In this document: piece by piece, positions 29,659 to 39,520 of the stretch
Layout of the letters: each line of letters starts with the position of its first letter
Position numbering within the stretch: the first letter of the stretch is position 1
NCBI RefSeq assembly: GCF_035751725.1
Contig: NZ_CP142104.1
Span: forward strand, 434,001-498,000
Direction of reading: 5' to 3'
From: Pseudomonas frederiksbergensis
GTDB lineage: Bacteria; Pseudomonadota; Gammaproteobacteria; Pseudomonadales; Pseudomonadaceae
Length of the DNA: 64,000 nt
Translations under genes and position numbers: made by a program
Notes under the pieces: model-generated
Database searches by the model: none
The model's input: only the letters and a program-made list of their open reading frames with translations
What the model was told of the DNA's origin: nothing

Positions 29659-31338
29659 TTACCGCTCATGCACATAAGTGCCCGGCGCCGCTTCACCGGC
29701 CACGTAGGTCTTGTTGCCCAGCACCGTCGGCGCCTTTTTCAGCTTGCCCGAGCGCTCGGCCTGCCAGGCCTGCCAGTGCAGCCACCAGGAGTCGGTGTGC
29801 TTGGTGGAGTTCTCCATCCAGTCTTCGGCCTTGGCCGGCATGTCCTCGCTGGTCATGTAGCGCGACTTGGGGTTGCCCGGCGGGTTGAGGATGCTCTGGA
29901 TGTGGCCGCTGCTCGACAACACGAAATCAACCTTGCCGCCGAACAACTGCGCCGACTTGTAGCAAGACTTCCACGGCGTGATGTGGTCGTTGGTGCCGGC
30001 CAGGGAAAAGATGTCGGCAGTGACCTGCTTGAGGTCGATCGGCGTGCCGCACACTTCCAGTGCATTGGGGCGTGTCAGCGGGTTGTTCTTGAACATCTCG
30101 ATGAGGTCGCCATGGAACGCCGCCGGCAGCCGCGTGGTGTCGTTGTTCCAGAACAGGATGTCGAACACCGGTGGCTCGTTGCCCAGCAGGTAATTGTTGA
30201 CCCAGTAATTCCAGATCAGGTCATTGGGGCGCATCCAGGCGAAGACCTTGGCCATGTCGCGGCCTTCCAGCACGCCGGCCTGGTAGGAATGGCGCTTGGC
30301 CGCTTCCAGGGTCTGCTCGTCGACGAACAGGGCCACGTCGGTGTCCAGGGTGGTGTCCAGCACGCTCACCAGCAAGGTCAGGGCATTGACCTTCTTTTCC
30401 CCCAGCGCAGCGTAATGGCCGAGCAACGCGGTGCAGGTGATGCCGCCCGAGCAGGCGCCCAGCATGTTGACGTCCTTGCTGCCGGTGATGGCCGTGACCA
30501 CGTCCACCGCTTCCTTGAGCGCTTCGATGTAAGTCGACAGGCCCCACTCGCGCTGCGCCTTGGTGGGGTTGCGCCAACTGACGATGAACGTTTGCACGTT
30601 GCTGCGCAGGCAGAAGCGCGCCAGGCTCTTGTCCGGGCTCAGGTCAAACACATAGAACTTATTGATTTGCGGCGGCACCACCAGCAGCGGTCGCTCATGG
30701 ACCTGCTCGGTGATGGGGCGATACTGGATCAATTCCAGCACGTCATTGCGAAAGACCACGGCGCCTTCCGTCACGCCCAGGCTCTTGCCGACTTCGAACG
30801 CACCCATGTCTACCTGGCTCGGCATCCCGCCGTTGTTCACCAAGTCTTTTGCCAGGTGCGACAAACCGTCGAGCAGGCTCTTGCCGCCGGTTTCGAAGAA
30901 ACGTTTGACCGCTGCCGGGTTGGCCGCCGAATTCGTCGGGGCCATGGCCTCGGTCATCAAGTTGATGACGAAGTGCCCGCGACTGATGTCCTGGGGCGAG
31001 AGGCTGCTGTCATCGATCCATTCGTGCAGCTCCTTGCGCCACGCCAGGTAGGTTTGCAGGTAACGTTTGTAGAGTGGGTTCTGGCTCCAGGCCGGGTCGG
31101 CGAAGCGACGATCATCGCTGGCGGGCTGCAACTCGGACTTGCCGAACAAAACTTTCCTCAGCTCAGCGCCGAAGTGGGCCACGTGCTTGACGCTGTGCAG
31201 CGGTTGTCTGATGGTCTGGGTCAGCACCATCCGGGCAGAGGCCAGCAGGTCTTTCCTGCGCAAGCCGACGACGGGATTCAAGCCAAGGGTGTTTTCCGAG
31301 GCTTGGTACTTCAACTCATCGTTGTTCTTGTTGCTCAT
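29659..31338 (-). CDS. phaC1: Class II PHA synthase PhaC1
   Basis: Main medium-chain PHA polymerase. The 559-residue protein has the box GACSGG with the nucleophilic Cys, catalytic Asp in AGTNDHITPW and His in SSSGHIQSILNPPGNP. The N-terminus MSNKNNDELKYQASENTLGL is typical of PhaC1. GGAG precedes the ATG. Expression from a sigma54-type promoter about 53 bases upstream (31391-31405) is suggested by sequence, matching the nitrogen-responsive control reported for P. aeruginosa phaC1. Confidence 0.97.
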   Translation of the reverse strand: MSNKNNDELKYQASENTLGLNPVVGLRRKDLLASARMVLTQTIRQPLHSVKHVAHFGAELRKVLFGKSELQPASDDRRFADPAWSQNPLYKRYLQTYLAWRKELHEWIDDSSLSPQDISRGHFVINLMTEAMAPTNSAANPAAVKRFFETGGKSLLDGLSHLAKDLVNNGGMPSQVDMGAFEVGKSLGVTEGAVVFRNDVLELIQYRPITEQVHERPLLVVPPQINKFYVFDLSPDKSLARFCLRSNVQTFIVSWRNPTKAQREWGLSTYIEALKEAVDVVTAITGSKDVNMLGACSGGITCTALLGHYAALGEKKVNALTLLVSVLDTTLDTDVALFVDEQTLEAAKRHSYQAGVLEGRDMAKVFAWMRPNDLIWNYWVNNYLLGNEPPVFDILFWNNDTTRLPAAFHGDLIEMFKNNPLTRPNALEVCGTPIDLKQVTADIFSLAGTNDHITPWKSCYKSAQLFGGKVDFVLSSSGHIQSILNPPGNPKSRYMTSEDMPAKAEDWMENSTKHTDSWWLHWQAWQAERSGKLKKAPTVLGNKTYVAGEAAPGTYVHER

Positions 31339-31390
31339 CTACGACGCTCCATTGTCCTTCAGACGAGTACCGGGATCGTGCCGTGAAGCC

Positions 31391-31405
31391 GCAAGGCCAA
31401 TACCA
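31391..31405 (-). promoter_or_regulatory. Sigma54-type promoter of phaC1
   Basis: On the minus strand TGGTATTGGCCTTGC fits the -24/-12 consensus TGGCACG-N4-TTGC, with invariant GG and GC 10 bases apart. Initiation would fall near 31379, about 40 bases before the start codon. The rest of the 278-base gap (31339-31616) holds no gene. Confidence 0.65.
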
Positions 31406-31616
31406 GGTACGCTGCTCGGGGTGACCATAAATTCCGCATCGAGGGCAATGAGGAAACGTGTGCCAGGAACTCGCCGGTTCCTTTGCAGGGAACTTGCCAG
31501 CTCCATTGGTTACCCGAGTTTAATTTTTTTCGCAAGCAGGCCAGTCATTGACGTTGCTGCGCGGGCATTCAAGCAGATGAGTCTAGAAAATTCGCCCTAA
31601 AGCGCCAGCCCTTGAG

Positions 31617-31994
31617 CTAGAGCATCAGCTTGACGACGGACTCGTTCGGGTCGCGGGTTTTTCCGGCGGCCTTGAGTTCGGCGAGATAATCGTTCCACAG
31701 GTCTTCCTGGCGTACCGCCAACTGGTACAGGTAGTCCCAGGTGAACAATCCGCTGTCATGGCCGTCGTCGAAGGTCAGTTTCAGTGCGTACTGGCCGGCG
31801 GGTTCAACCTTGGTCAGGCCGACGCCGAGCTTGCCGTATTGCAGGATGGGTTTGCCGTGGCCCTGGACCTCGGCGGAGGGCGAGTGCACCCGCAGGAATT
31901 CCGCGGGCAGGTGGTATTCCTCGTCTGGCGCGTATTTGAGCGTCAGGGTCTTGGAGGCTTTGTGCAGGTTGATGGCGGTGGGGAGTTTGGTCAT
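31617..31994 (-). CDS. DUF971 protein (butyrobetaine hydroxylase N-domain-like)
   Basis: A 125-residue protein of the DUF971 family, which resembles the small N-terminal domain of gamma-butyrobetaine hydroxylase and is linked in other proteins to iron-sulfur handling. It reads MTKLPTAINLHKASKTLTLK, EYHLPAEFLRVHSPSAEV, then the conserved EPAGQYALKLTFDDGHDSGLFTWDYLYQL. Function in Pseudomonas is unknown. It lies downstream of hslVU, separated by a REP palindrome, and may be read from the same transcript. Confidence 0.85.
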   Translation of the reverse strand: MTKLPTAINLHKASKTLTLKYAPDEEYHLPAEFLRVHSPSAEVQGHGKPILQYGKLGVGLTKVEPAGQYALKLTFDDGHDSGLFTWDYLYQLAVRQEDLWNDYLAELKAAGKTRDPNESVVKLML

Positions 31995-32015
31995 GGGGGT
32001 CGTCAGTCTCGTGAA

Positions 32016-32049
32016 GCCCGTGGCGCGGGGATGAATCCCCTCGCCACGG
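32016..32049. repeat. REP-type palindrome between hslU and DUF971 gene
   Basis: Two 15-base arms, CCCGTGGCGCGGGGA and its complement with one mismatch, enclose TGAA. It is a single tight variant of the GTGGCGAGGGGAT REP family, within the likely hslVU-DUF971 transcript. Confidence 0.8.
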
Positions 32050-32073
32050 GAGCTCGCTCACACGTCGTGTGGC

Positions 32074-33411
32074 TTACAGGATATACCGCGACAGGTCTTC
32101 GTTCTGCGCCAACTCGCCCAGGTGACTGTTGACGTACTCGGCATCGATGCGGATCGGCGCTTCGTTATGGACGCTCGCCAGGTCGCCGGCGCTGAACGAG
32201 ACTTCCTCAAGCAAACGCTCAAGCAGCGTGTGCAGGCGGCGGGCACCGATGTTCTCGGTCTTCTCGTTGACCTGCCAGGCAATCTGCGCCAGGCGCTTGA
32301 TGCCTTCGGGCGCGAACTCGATGTTCAAGCCTTCGGTCTTGAGCAGCGCGCAATACTGCTCGGTCAGCGACGCGTGGGGCTCGCTCAGGATGCGTTCGAA
32401 ATCCTCTGGCGACAACGCCTTGAGTTCGACACGGATCGGCAAGCGGCCCTGCAGCTCCGGCACCAGGTCGCTCGGCTTGCTCAGGTGGAATGCGCCGGAA
32501 GCGATGAACAGGATGTGGTCGGTCTTGACCATGCCCAGCTTGGTATTGACGGTGCAGCCTTCGATCAGCGGCAGCAGGTCGCGTTGCACGCCTTCGCGGG
32601 ACACATCGGCGCCGCCGACATTGCCGCGCTTGGCGACCTTGTCGATCTCGTCGATGAACACGATGCCGTGCTGCTCGACCGCTTCCAGGGCCTTGGCCTT
32701 CAACTCTTCTTCGTTGACCAGGCGACTCGCCTCTTCATCGCGTACCAGTTTCAGCGCTTCCTTGACCTTGAGCTTGCGGCTTTTCTTCTTGCCCTTGCCC
32801 ATGTTGGCGAACAGGCTCTGCAACTGGTTGGTCATTTCTTCCATGCCCGGCGGCGCGGAGATGTCGACGCCGGCCATCTCGGCCACTTCGATCTCGATCT
32901 CCTTGTCGTCCAGCTGGCCTTCGCGCAGGCGCTTGCGGAACAGTTGGCGGGTGTTGGAATCCTGGGTCGCGGCGGAGTCGGCGTTGAAGCCCATGCGCGC
33001 TGGCGGCAAAAGCGCGTCGAGGATGCGTTCTTCGGCGGCGTCTTCGGCGCGATGGCGGACCTTGGTGATTTCCTGTTCGCGCAGCAGCTTGATCGCGGCG
33101 TCGGCCAGGTCACGGATGATCGACTCGACGTCGCGGCCGACATAACCGACTTCGGTGAACTTGGTGGCTTCGACCTTGATGAACGGCGCGTTGGCGAGCT
33201 TGGCCAGGCGGCGGGCGATTTCGGTCTTGCCGACACCGGTCGGGCCGATCATCAGGATGTTCTTGGGGGTCACTTCGACGCGCAGCTCTTCGGGCAACTG
33301 CATCCGGCGCCAGCGGTTACGCAGGGCGATGGCGACGGCGCGCTTGGCATCGTCCTGGCCGATGATATGGCGGTTGAGTTCGTGGACGATTTCGCGGGGA
33401 GTCATGGACAT
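32074..33411 (-). CDS. hslU: HslU ATPase of the HslVU protease
   Basis: AAA+ unfoldase that feeds substrates to HslV. The 445-residue protein has [20 protein letters not shown] at the N-terminus, Walker A GPTGVGKT (~56-63) with TEIARRLA, the pore motif [10 protein letters not shown], Walker [14 protein letters not shown], and the C-terminal [17 protein letters not shown] with the terminal EDLSRYIL that docks into HslV. Two Met codons (33411, 33405) can start it; GAGG upstream suits either. It follows hslV by 43 bases. Confidence 0.97.
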   Translation of the reverse strand: MSMTPREIVHELNRHIIGQDDAKRAVAIALRNRWRRMQLPEELRVEVTPKNILMIGPTGVGKTEIARRLAKLANAPFIKVEATKFTEVGYVGRDVESIIRDLADAAIKLLREQEITKVRHRAEDAAEERILDALLPPARMGFNADSAATQDSNTRQLFRKRLREGQLDDKEIEIEVAEMAGVDISAPPGMEEMTNQLQSLFANMGKGKKKSRKLKVKEALKLVRDEEASRLVNEEELKAKALEAVEQHGIVFIDEIDKVAKRGNVGGADVSREGVQRDLLPLIEGCTVNTKLGMVKTDHILFIASGAFHLSKPSDLVPELQGRLPIRVELKALSPEDFERILSEPHASLTEQYCALLKTEGLNIEFAPEGIKRLAQIAWQVNEKTENIGARRLHTLLERLLEEVSFSAGDLASVHNEAPIRIDAEYVNSHLGELAQNEDLSRYIL

Positions 33412-33454
33412 AATAATTGGCGGTCCTCAAGCGGGAGTCTGGGCCTGGAAGGGC

Positions 33455-33985
33455 TTACTCGGCGAGGTCCTGCTCCTCAATGGTCTGGGTGTGGTTGGTG
33501 AATACGCAGATATCGCCGGCAATGCCCAGGGCTGTCTCGACGATTTCGCGGGCCGACAGATCGGTCTTCTTCAGCAGTGCGCTGGCGGCGGCCTGGGCGT
33601 AGGCGCCACCGGAACCCATGGCGATCAGGCCATCCTCGGGCTCGACGACGTCGCCGTTGCCGGTGATGATCAGGGAGGCGTCCTTGTTGGCGACTGCGAG
33701 CATGGCTTCGAGGCGGCTCAGTGAGCGGTCGGTACGCCATTCCTTCGCCAGCTCGACGGCGGCGCGAACCAGATGGCCCTGGTGTTTTTCAAGTTGGCCT
33801 TCGAAACGCTCGAACAGGGTGAAGGCGTCGGCGGTGGCCCCGGCGAAACCGGCGATGACCTGGCCGTGGTACAGGCGGCGGACTTTCTTCGCGTTGCCTT
33901 TCATCACGGTGTTGCCCAGTGAAACCTGGCCGTCGCCGCCCATGACGACTTTGCCGTGACGGCGGACTGAAACGATGGTGGTCAA
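33455..33985 (-). CDS. hslV: HslV peptidase subunit of the HslVU protease
   Basis: Proteasome-like threonine protease. The start is a TTG at 33985 preceded by GTGGAG; this gives (M)[19 protein letters not shown] and 176 residues, the exact family length, and places the catalytic Thr directly after the removable initiator. An ATG 48 bases upstream is in frame, but its product would bury the catalytic Thr, so it is rejected. [22 protein letters not shown] and the G-rich [15 protein letters not shown] are typical. Heat-shock control is expected for the family; no sigma32 site was identified here. Confidence 0.95.
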   Translation of the reverse strand: MTTIVSVRRHGKVVMGGDGQVSLGNTVMKGNAKKVRRLYHGQVIAGFAGATADAFTLFERFEGQLEKHQGHLVRAAVELAKEWRTDRSLSRLEAMLAVANKDASLIITGNGDVVEPEDGLIAMGSGGAYAQAAASALLKKTDLSAREIVETALGIAGDICVFTNHTQTIEEQDLAE

Positions 33986-34103
33986 GGGAAGAGTCTCCAC
34001 GCAGCGGGGCGAAAATGCCCGGATGGAACTCATATGGGGGTGGCGTGGGTTTTTTCAACCACGGGGTGGGGCAGGGGACGAGTGGCTTGGCTGATCGCGT
34101 CCC

Positions 34104-34235
34104 TGTGGCGAGGGGATTTATCCCCGCTGGGCTGCGCAGCAGCCCCTAAAGGCTTGATGCGATAGACCTGCCATACCGCGTCGCAGATCTTAGGGGCGCT
34201 GCGCGCCCCAGCGGGGATAAATCCCCTCGCCACAA
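34104..34235. repeat. REP doublet upstream of hslV
   Basis: Inverted pair of the REP unit seen at 1301 and 6748: left copy TGTGGCGAGGGGATTTATCC at 34104, right copy ending ATAAATCCCCTCGCCACAA at 34235, each with a GC-rich secondary hairpin. It separates hslV from the SPOR gene. Confidence 0.87.
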
Positions 34236-34254
34236 GGGTTAAGGGCGTCTGGCT

Positions 34255-34959
34255 TCAGCGGCTCTGACGTTGTTGTAACAACAGGTTGCTGAAGCCGCTG
34301 CCCGCCAATAGTTTCTGGGCCTTGGTCAGTTCCTCGCGGTTGCTGAACGGCCCGACCAATACTCGGTACCAGGTTTCTTCCTTCACCGTCCCGGACTCCA
34401 CCGACACCGACTGGCCCAGCAGAATGATCTGCGCCCGCACCTTGTCGGCATCGGCTTCCTTGCGGAACGAGCCGGCCTGCAAGAAAAACTTCGTCACTGG
34501 CGCAGCCTTCTGTACGGGCGGCGCGGGTGGCGGCGTGATGCCGGCCAATGCCGCCTGGGCGCGGGCGGTGTCGATCTTCGCTGCTTCGGCCGGGGTCACC
34601 GGCGTGGTCGGCACCTGGGGTACTTGCGGCGTCGGCAGGGTTTTCTCCGGCACGGCCTCGGGCGGCACGATGACTTCCGATTCCGGCAACAGGGTATAGA
34701 AGTCGTATTTCGGTTTCACCGGTTGCGTCGGGCTCGGCGGAGTCTTGTTGGCCTCGGCGATCCGGGTGGCCTTTTGCTGCTCCTGGCGCACGCGCTTGAC
34801 GTCGTCGCCCTGGCCCGGCTCCAGCTTCATCAGAAATACAATGAAAGCGCCGACGGTCAGGCCGATCGCCATCCACAACCAGCCCGGAATCGGCTGTTTG
34901 GCCGGGGGCTGGTAACGACTGGCACCGCGTTTGGGGGCTGGTTTCTTCTTGGCGGCCAA
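34255..34959 (-). CDS. SPOR-domain protein (FtsN-like)
   Basis: A 234-residue bitopic membrane protein. A short basic cytoplasmic start (MAAKKKPAPKRGASRYQPPA) precedes one membrane span (WLWMAIGLTVGAFIVFLMKL, ~29-48), a Pro/Thr-rich periplasmic linker, and a C-terminal SPOR domain (TKFFLQAGSFRKEADADKVR; EETWYRVLVGPFSNREELTK) that binds denuded peptidoglycan at the septum. This layout matches the protein next to argS in other pseudomonads, often annotated FtsN-like. It follows argS by one base. A true FtsN role in division is likely but not provable here. Confidence 0.85.
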   Translation of the reverse strand: MAAKKKPAPKRGASRYQPPAKQPIPGWLWMAIGLTVGAFIVFLMKLEPGQGDDVKRVRQEQQKATRIAEANKTPPSPTQPVKPKYDFYTLLPESEVIVPPEAVPEKTLPTPQVPQVPTTPVTPAEAAKIDTARAQAALAGITPPPAPPVQKAAPVTKFFLQAGSFRKEADADKVRAQIILLGQSVSVESGTVKEETWYRVLVGPFSNREELTKAQKLLAGSGFSNLLLQQRQSR

Positions 34960-34960
34960 C

Positions 34961-36697
34961 TTACATGCGCTCCAGCGTTTCCAGGCCCAGCAATTCCAGG
35001 CCTTGCTTGAGCGTACGCCCGGTCAGTGCGGCGAGGCGCAGGCGGCTTTGCATCTGTGCCGGTGTCTCGGCGCTGAGGATTGGGCAGTTTTCGTAGAAAC
35101 TGGAGAACAGGCCGGCAACGTCGTACAGGTATGCGCACAAGGTATGCGGCGTGCCTTTTTCGGCGACGTTGTTCAGTACTTCACCGAACTGGGCCAGCCT
35201 GGCCGCCAGCTCCTGCTCATGGGCGGCCTCGAGGACGATCTGGCCATCCACTTCGTCGAAGCGCTTGCCAAGCTTGCGGAACACGCCCGCCACGCGGGTG
35301 TAGGCGTACAGCAGGTACGGCGCGGTGTTGCCTTCGAAATTGAGCATCAGGTCGAAGTTGAAGCTGTAGTCGCTGGTGCGGTGCTTGGACAGGTCGGCGT
35401 ATTTCACCGCGTCGATGCCCACGACCTTGGCAATGTTGCGCAGTTCGTCTTCGGCCAGGTCCGGGTTCTTGCCCTTGACCAGGGTGTAGGCGCGGTCCTG
35501 GGCTTCGGTCAGCAGGTCGATCAACTTTACGGTGCCACCGTCGCGGGTCTTGAATGGGCGACCGTCGGCGCCGTTCATGGTGCCGAAGCCCATGTGCTCC
35601 ATTTCCATCGGATGGGTCACGAAACCGGCCAGTCGAGCGACTTCAAACACCTGCTGGAAATGCAGTGCCTGGCGCTGGTCGACGAAATACAGGACGCGAT
35701 CAGCCTTGAGCACGCGGTTGCGGTAGCGCACGGCCGCCAGGTCGGTGGTGGCGTAGAGATAGCCGCCATCGGCCTTGACGATGATCACCGGCAGCGGCTC
35801 GCCATCGGCGGTCTTGAACTGGTCGAGGAACACGCACTGGGCGCCGTTGCTTTCCACCAGCATGCCCTTGGCGCGGAGATCGTTGACCACGTTGACCAGG
35901 TCATCGTTGTAGGCGCTTTCGCCCATCACGTCGGCCATGGTCAGCTTGACGTTCAGCAGCTCGTAGATTTTCTGGCAGTGGGACAGCGAGATGTCCTTGA
36001 ACTTGGTCCACAACGCCAGGCACTCGGCGTCGCCGGCCTGCAACTTGACCACCAGGCCACGGGCGCGGTCGGCGAATTCGGGTGACTCGTCAAAGCGTTG
36101 CTTGGCGGCGCGGTAGAAATTTTCCAGGTCCGACAGCTCGTCGCTGGTGATGGGGTTTTCCTGCAGGTAGGCCATCAACATGCCGAACTGGGTGCCCCAG
36201 TCGCCCACGTGGTTCTGGCGGATCACGGTGTCGCCGAGAAACTCCAGCACGCGCGCCACGCCATCGCCAATGATGGTCGAACGCAGGTGGCCGACGTGCA
36301 TTTCCTTGGCGAGGTTAGGGGCCGAGAGGTCGACTACGGTGCGCTGCAGCGGGCCGGCCTTGCGCACGCCGAGGCGTTCGTCGGTCAGGGCGGCGTCGAG
36401 GCGCGAGGCCAGGGCCTGGGTGTTCTGGAAGAAATTGATGAAGCCGGGGCCGGCAATCTCGGCCTTGGTGACGTTTTCGTCGGACGGCAGCGCGGCGATG
36501 ATTTTTTCTGCCAGGTCGCGAGGTTTCATGCCGGCCGGCTTGGCGAGCATCATCGCGATGTTGCTGGCGAAGTCGCCGTGGGTCTTGTCACGGGTGTTCT
36601 CGACCTGAATCGCCGGCGACACGCCTTCTGGCAGCACACCTTCAGTGACGAGTTGGGTGATGGCTTGCTGGATAAGCTGGCGAATGGTGTCTTTCAT
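34961..36697 (-). CDS. argS: Arginyl-tRNA synthetase
   Basis: Class I synthetase charging tRNA-Arg. ATG at 36697 (GAGAAG upstream) gives [20 protein letters not shown] and 578 residues, the usual length. HVGH in [20 protein letters not shown] is the class I HIGH-type motif; the N-terminal Add1 domain ([14 protein letters not shown]), [20 protein letters not shown] and the C-terminal anticodon-binding domain ([34 protein letters not shown]) are present. Located between priA and the SPOR gene. Confidence 0.97.
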   Translation of the reverse strand: MKDTIRQLIQQAITQLVTEGVLPEGVSPAIQVENTRDKTHGDFASNIAMMLAKPAGMKPRDLAEKIIAALPSDENVTKAEIAGPGFINFFQNTQALASRLDAALTDERLGVRKAGPLQRTVVDLSAPNLAKEMHVGHLRSTIIGDGVARVLEFLGDTVIRQNHVGDWGTQFGMLMAYLQENPITSDELSDLENFYRAAKQRFDESPEFADRARGLVVKLQAGDAECLALWTKFKDISLSHCQKIYELLNVKLTMADVMGESAYNDDLVNVVNDLRAKGMLVESNGAQCVFLDQFKTADGEPLPVIIVKADGGYLYATTDLAAVRYRNRVLKADRVLYFVDQRQALHFQQVFEVARLAGFVTHPMEMEHMGFGTMNGADGRPFKTRDGGTVKLIDLLTEAQDRAYTLVKGKNPDLAEDELRNIAKVVGIDAVKYADLSKHRTSDYSFNFDLMLNFEGNTAPYLLYAYTRVAGVFRKLGKRFDEVDGQIVLEAAHEQELAARLAQFGEVLNNVAEKGTPHTLCAYLYDVAGLFSSFYENCPILSAETPAQMQSRLRLAALTGRTLKQGLELLGLETLERM

Positions 36698-36834
36698 GGT
36701 CTTCTCTTTCAACCGCAGGCGCGGCGGCGCTTCGATGCGCTGGTGGAAAAACTGGGCATTATCCGTGGCGCGGGCGAGCTTGCCAACTGTAGCGGGTCGG
36801 TTGGGGATGTGTGGTGATTATTCGGGCGCCTGGG

Positions 36835-39054
36835 TCAGTACAAATCCACCGGGTCCACATCCAGCGACCAGCGCACCGCGCGCGCGCTGGGCATCTGTTC
36901 CAGCAACAGCAGCCAGGCGCTCAGCAACCGATGCAGTGGTGCCCGGGCATTGGCCTGCAATAGAAGCTGGGCGCGATAGCGTCCGGCGCGCCGCTCCATC
37001 GGCGCCGGGACCGGGCCCAGGAGTTCGATGCCGGTGAGATTCTGTTCTGCCAACAGGCGTTCCGCCTCGCTGCACGCTTCGTCCAGGAAACCTTCGGCCT
37101 GGCCCGGCTTGTGAGCCTCGGCCCGCAACAGTGCCAGATGGGCGAAAGGTGGCAGGCCGGCGCCACGGCGTTCGCTCAAGGCCTGTTCGGCAAACGCGAA
37201 ATAGCCCTGTTCGGTCAACTGTATCAGCAGCGGATGATCCGCCAGGTGGGTCTGGATGATCACTTTGCCCGGCTCTTCGGCGCGCCCCGCGCGGCCTGCG
37301 ACCTGGACGATCAGCTGTGCCATGCGCTCGCTGGCCCGGAAATCACCGGAAAACAGCCCGCCGTCGGCATCCAGGATCGACACCAGCGTCACCCGGGGGA
37401 AGTGATGGCCCTTGGCGAGCATCTGCGTGCCCACCAGGATGCATGGCTGGCCTTTCTGGATGGTGGCGAACAGATTGTTCATCGCATCCTTTCGCGAGGT
37501 GCTGTCGCGATCCACCCTGAGCACGGGATAGTCGGGAAACAAAATTCCCAGCCGTTCTTCGGCGCGCTCGGTGCCGGCGCCCACGGGACGCAGGTCGACT
37601 TTCCCGCATTGCGGGCAGTTGCGCGGTACCCGCTCGGAGTGCCCGCAATGATGGCAGCGCAATTCGCCGTAGCGCTGATGCACCGTCATCCGGGCGTCGC
37701 AGCGTTCGCAGCCGGACATCCAGCCACAGTCATGGCACAACAGCGTCGGGGCAAACCCCCTGCGGTTGAGGAACACCAGGACCTGCTGCCCGGCGGCCAG
37801 CGTCTGACCGATGGCTTGCTGCATCGGCCCGGAAATACCGCTGTCCAGCGGACGGCTTTTCACATCAAGGCGCAAGAAACGGGGTTGCTTGGCGCCACCG
37901 GCCCGTTCGTTGAGGCGCAGCAGGCCGTAGCGACCGGTGTAGGCGTTGTGCAGGCTTTCGAGGGACGGCGTGGCCGAGCCGAGCACAATCGGGATGTTCT
38001 CCTGGCGGGCGCGCACCAGCGCCAGGTCGCGGGCGTGGTAGCGCAGGCCTTCCTGCTGTTTATAGGAGCCGTCGTGCTCTTCGTCGATGATGATCAGACC
38101 GGGGTTTTTCATCGGGGTGAACAGTGCCGAGCGGGTGCCGATGATGATGTCGGCCTCCCCGTCCCGGGCGGCGAGCCAGGATTCCAGGCGCTCGCGGTCG
38201 TTGACGGCCGAGTGCACCAGGGCGATCCGCGCATTGAAGCGCTGCTCGAAGCGCGCCAGGGTTTGCGGGCCCAGGTTGATTTCCGGAATCAGCACCAGGG
38301 CCTGCTTGCCGGCTTCCAGGGTCTGGCGGATCAGTTGCAGGTAGACCTCGGTCTTGCCGCTGCCCGTGACGCCTGCCAAAAGAAAAGCGTGGTAGTTGTC
38401 GAAGCCCGCGCGAATCGCCTCGCAAGCCGCCCGTTGCTCAGTATTGAGCGGCAGTTCCGGCTGGGCCAGCCAATGTTCATGGCGTGCCCCCGGGGCATGC
38501 CGGCGGACCTCCACCTGGACCAGATCTTTGGCCAGCAGCAGGTCGAGGCTGTCCTTGCTGAGCATCAACTTGCTCAACAGCTGGTGCGCTACGCCGTGGG
38601 GATGTTGGGCCAGGGTTGCCAGGGCTTCGCGCTGGCGCGGGGCGCGGGCAATGCGCGGATCGTCCAGCGAAGCGCCCGGCGCCACCGACCAGAAGCGTTC
38701 CTGGCGCGCCTCGGCCGGCTCGCCCTGGCGCAACAAGGTCGGCAGGGCCCAACTCAGGGTGTCGCCCAGGCTGTGCTGGTAATACTGGGCGGTCCACAAG
38801 CACAGCTTGAGCAGCGGCGCCGGTAGCGCAGGCGTGGCATCGAGCAGGGCCAGGGCCGGCTTGAGCTTGTCGACCGGCACCTCGCTGTGGTCGGTGACTT
38901 CCACCAGGATGCCGATCATTTCCCGACGACCGAACGGCACCCGCAGGCGCATGCCCGGTTGCAACTGGGCACGTGGCACGCCGGCCGGAGCCCGATAATC
39001 GAACAGGCGGCGCAGGGGCGATGGCAAGGCGAGGCGCAGGATGGCGTCGGGCAC
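36835..39054 (-). CDS. priA: Primosomal replication helicase PriA
   Basis: Superfamily 2 helicase that restarts stalled replication forks. The 739-residue protein has an N-terminal 3'-end-binding domain (MPDAILRLALPSPLRRLFDY), Walker A GVTGSGKTEVY, DEAH-type DEEHDGSYKQQ, and the zinc region of paired Cys (CHDCGWMSGCERCDAR; CHHCGHSE; CPQCGKVD). Helicase motifs GTQMLAKGHHFPRVTLV and VAGRAGRAEEPGKVIIQ follow. It is encoded away from rpmE, with 206 bases between the two start codons. Confidence 0.97.
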   Translation of the reverse strand: MPDAILRLALPSPLRRLFDYRAPAGVPRAQLQPGMRLRVPFGRREMIGILVEVTDHSEVPVDKLKPALALLDATPALPAPLLKLCLWTAQYYQHSLGDTLSWALPTLLRQGEPAEARQERFWSVAPGASLDDPRIARAPRQREALATLAQHPHGVAHQLLSKLMLSKDSLDLLLAKDLVQVEVRRHAPGARHEHWLAQPELPLNTEQRAACEAIRAGFDNYHAFLLAGVTGSGKTEVYLQLIRQTLEAGKQALVLIPEINLGPQTLARFEQRFNARIALVHSAVNDRERLESWLAARDGEADIIIGTRSALFTPMKNPGLIIIDEEHDGSYKQQEGLRYHARDLALVRARQENIPIVLGSATPSLESLHNAYTGRYGLLRLNERAGGAKQPRFLRLDVKSRPLDSGISGPMQQAIGQTLAAGQQVLVFLNRRGFAPTLLCHDCGWMSGCERCDARMTVHQRYGELRCHHCGHSERVPRNCPQCGKVDLRPVGAGTERAEERLGILFPDYPVLRVDRDSTSRKDAMNNLFATIQKGQPCILVGTQMLAKGHHFPRVTLVSILDADGGLFSGDFRASERMAQLIVQVAGRAGRAEEPGKVIIQTHLADHPLLIQLTEQGYFAFAEQALSERRGAGLPPFAHLALLRAEAHKPGQAEGFLDEACSEAERLLAEQNLTGIELLGPVPAPMERRAGRYRAQLLLQANARAPLHRLLSAWLLLLEQMPSARAVRWSLDVDPVDLY

Positions 39055-39162
39055 GCGGGAGGGTCTCGGTAAACAGCAGATTCAGAAAACTTGGCGCGAT
39101 CCTTGTGGGAGTTTGCGCACGAAAGGTCGCGAGCCTAGCAGACGGTTGGTACAAGTTGTAGC

Positions 39163-39190
39163 TTGCGCGATTAATGTTGTCTGGTAGAAT
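39163..39190 (+). promoter_or_regulatory. Candidate sigma70 promoter of rpmE
   Basis: TTGCGC (39163-39168) and TAGAAT (39185-39190) are 16 bases apart, 70 bases before the rpmE start. A small CAACA-ATAG-TGTTG hairpin at 39216-39229 lies in the resulting leader. Confidence 0.5.
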
Positions 39191-39260
39191 CCGCGGCCTA
39201 ATTACGTGCGGTATTCAACAATAGTGTTGGGTGGCGGCACGCTAGCCTGAGGAAAACACC

Positions 39261-39479
39261 ATGAAAACCGATATCCATCCGGACTACCCAGTCGTTGCAG
39301 TAACCTGCAGCTGCGGCAACAAGTTCGAAACCCGTTCGACCTACGGCAAAGCCCTGGCGATCGACGTTTGCAACGAATGCCACCCGTTCTACACCGGTAA
39401 GCAAAAGACTCTGGATACCGGCGGCCGCGTTCAGAAGTTCGCCGATCGTTTCGGTGCTTTCGGCGCCAAGAAAGCCTAA
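39261..39479 (+). CDS. rpmE: 50S ribosomal protein L31
   Basis: A 72-residue large-subunit protein, [20 protein letters not shown] at the N-terminus. It is the zinc-binding (C+) form: Cys at 16, 18, 37 and 40 (CSC and CNEC) are all present, so the zinc-free paralogue used in zinc starvation would be encoded elsewhere. GAGGAAAA precedes the ATG. Its terminator falls within the beginning of the next gene. Confidence 0.97.
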   Translation: MKTDIHPDYPVVAVTCSCGNKFETRSTYGKALAIDVCNECHPFYTGKQKTLDTGGRVQKFADRFGAFGAKKA

Positions 39480-39520
39480 GGCTGATTATCTTGGAAAGTC
39501 GTTCCGGCTATTCCAGGCTA

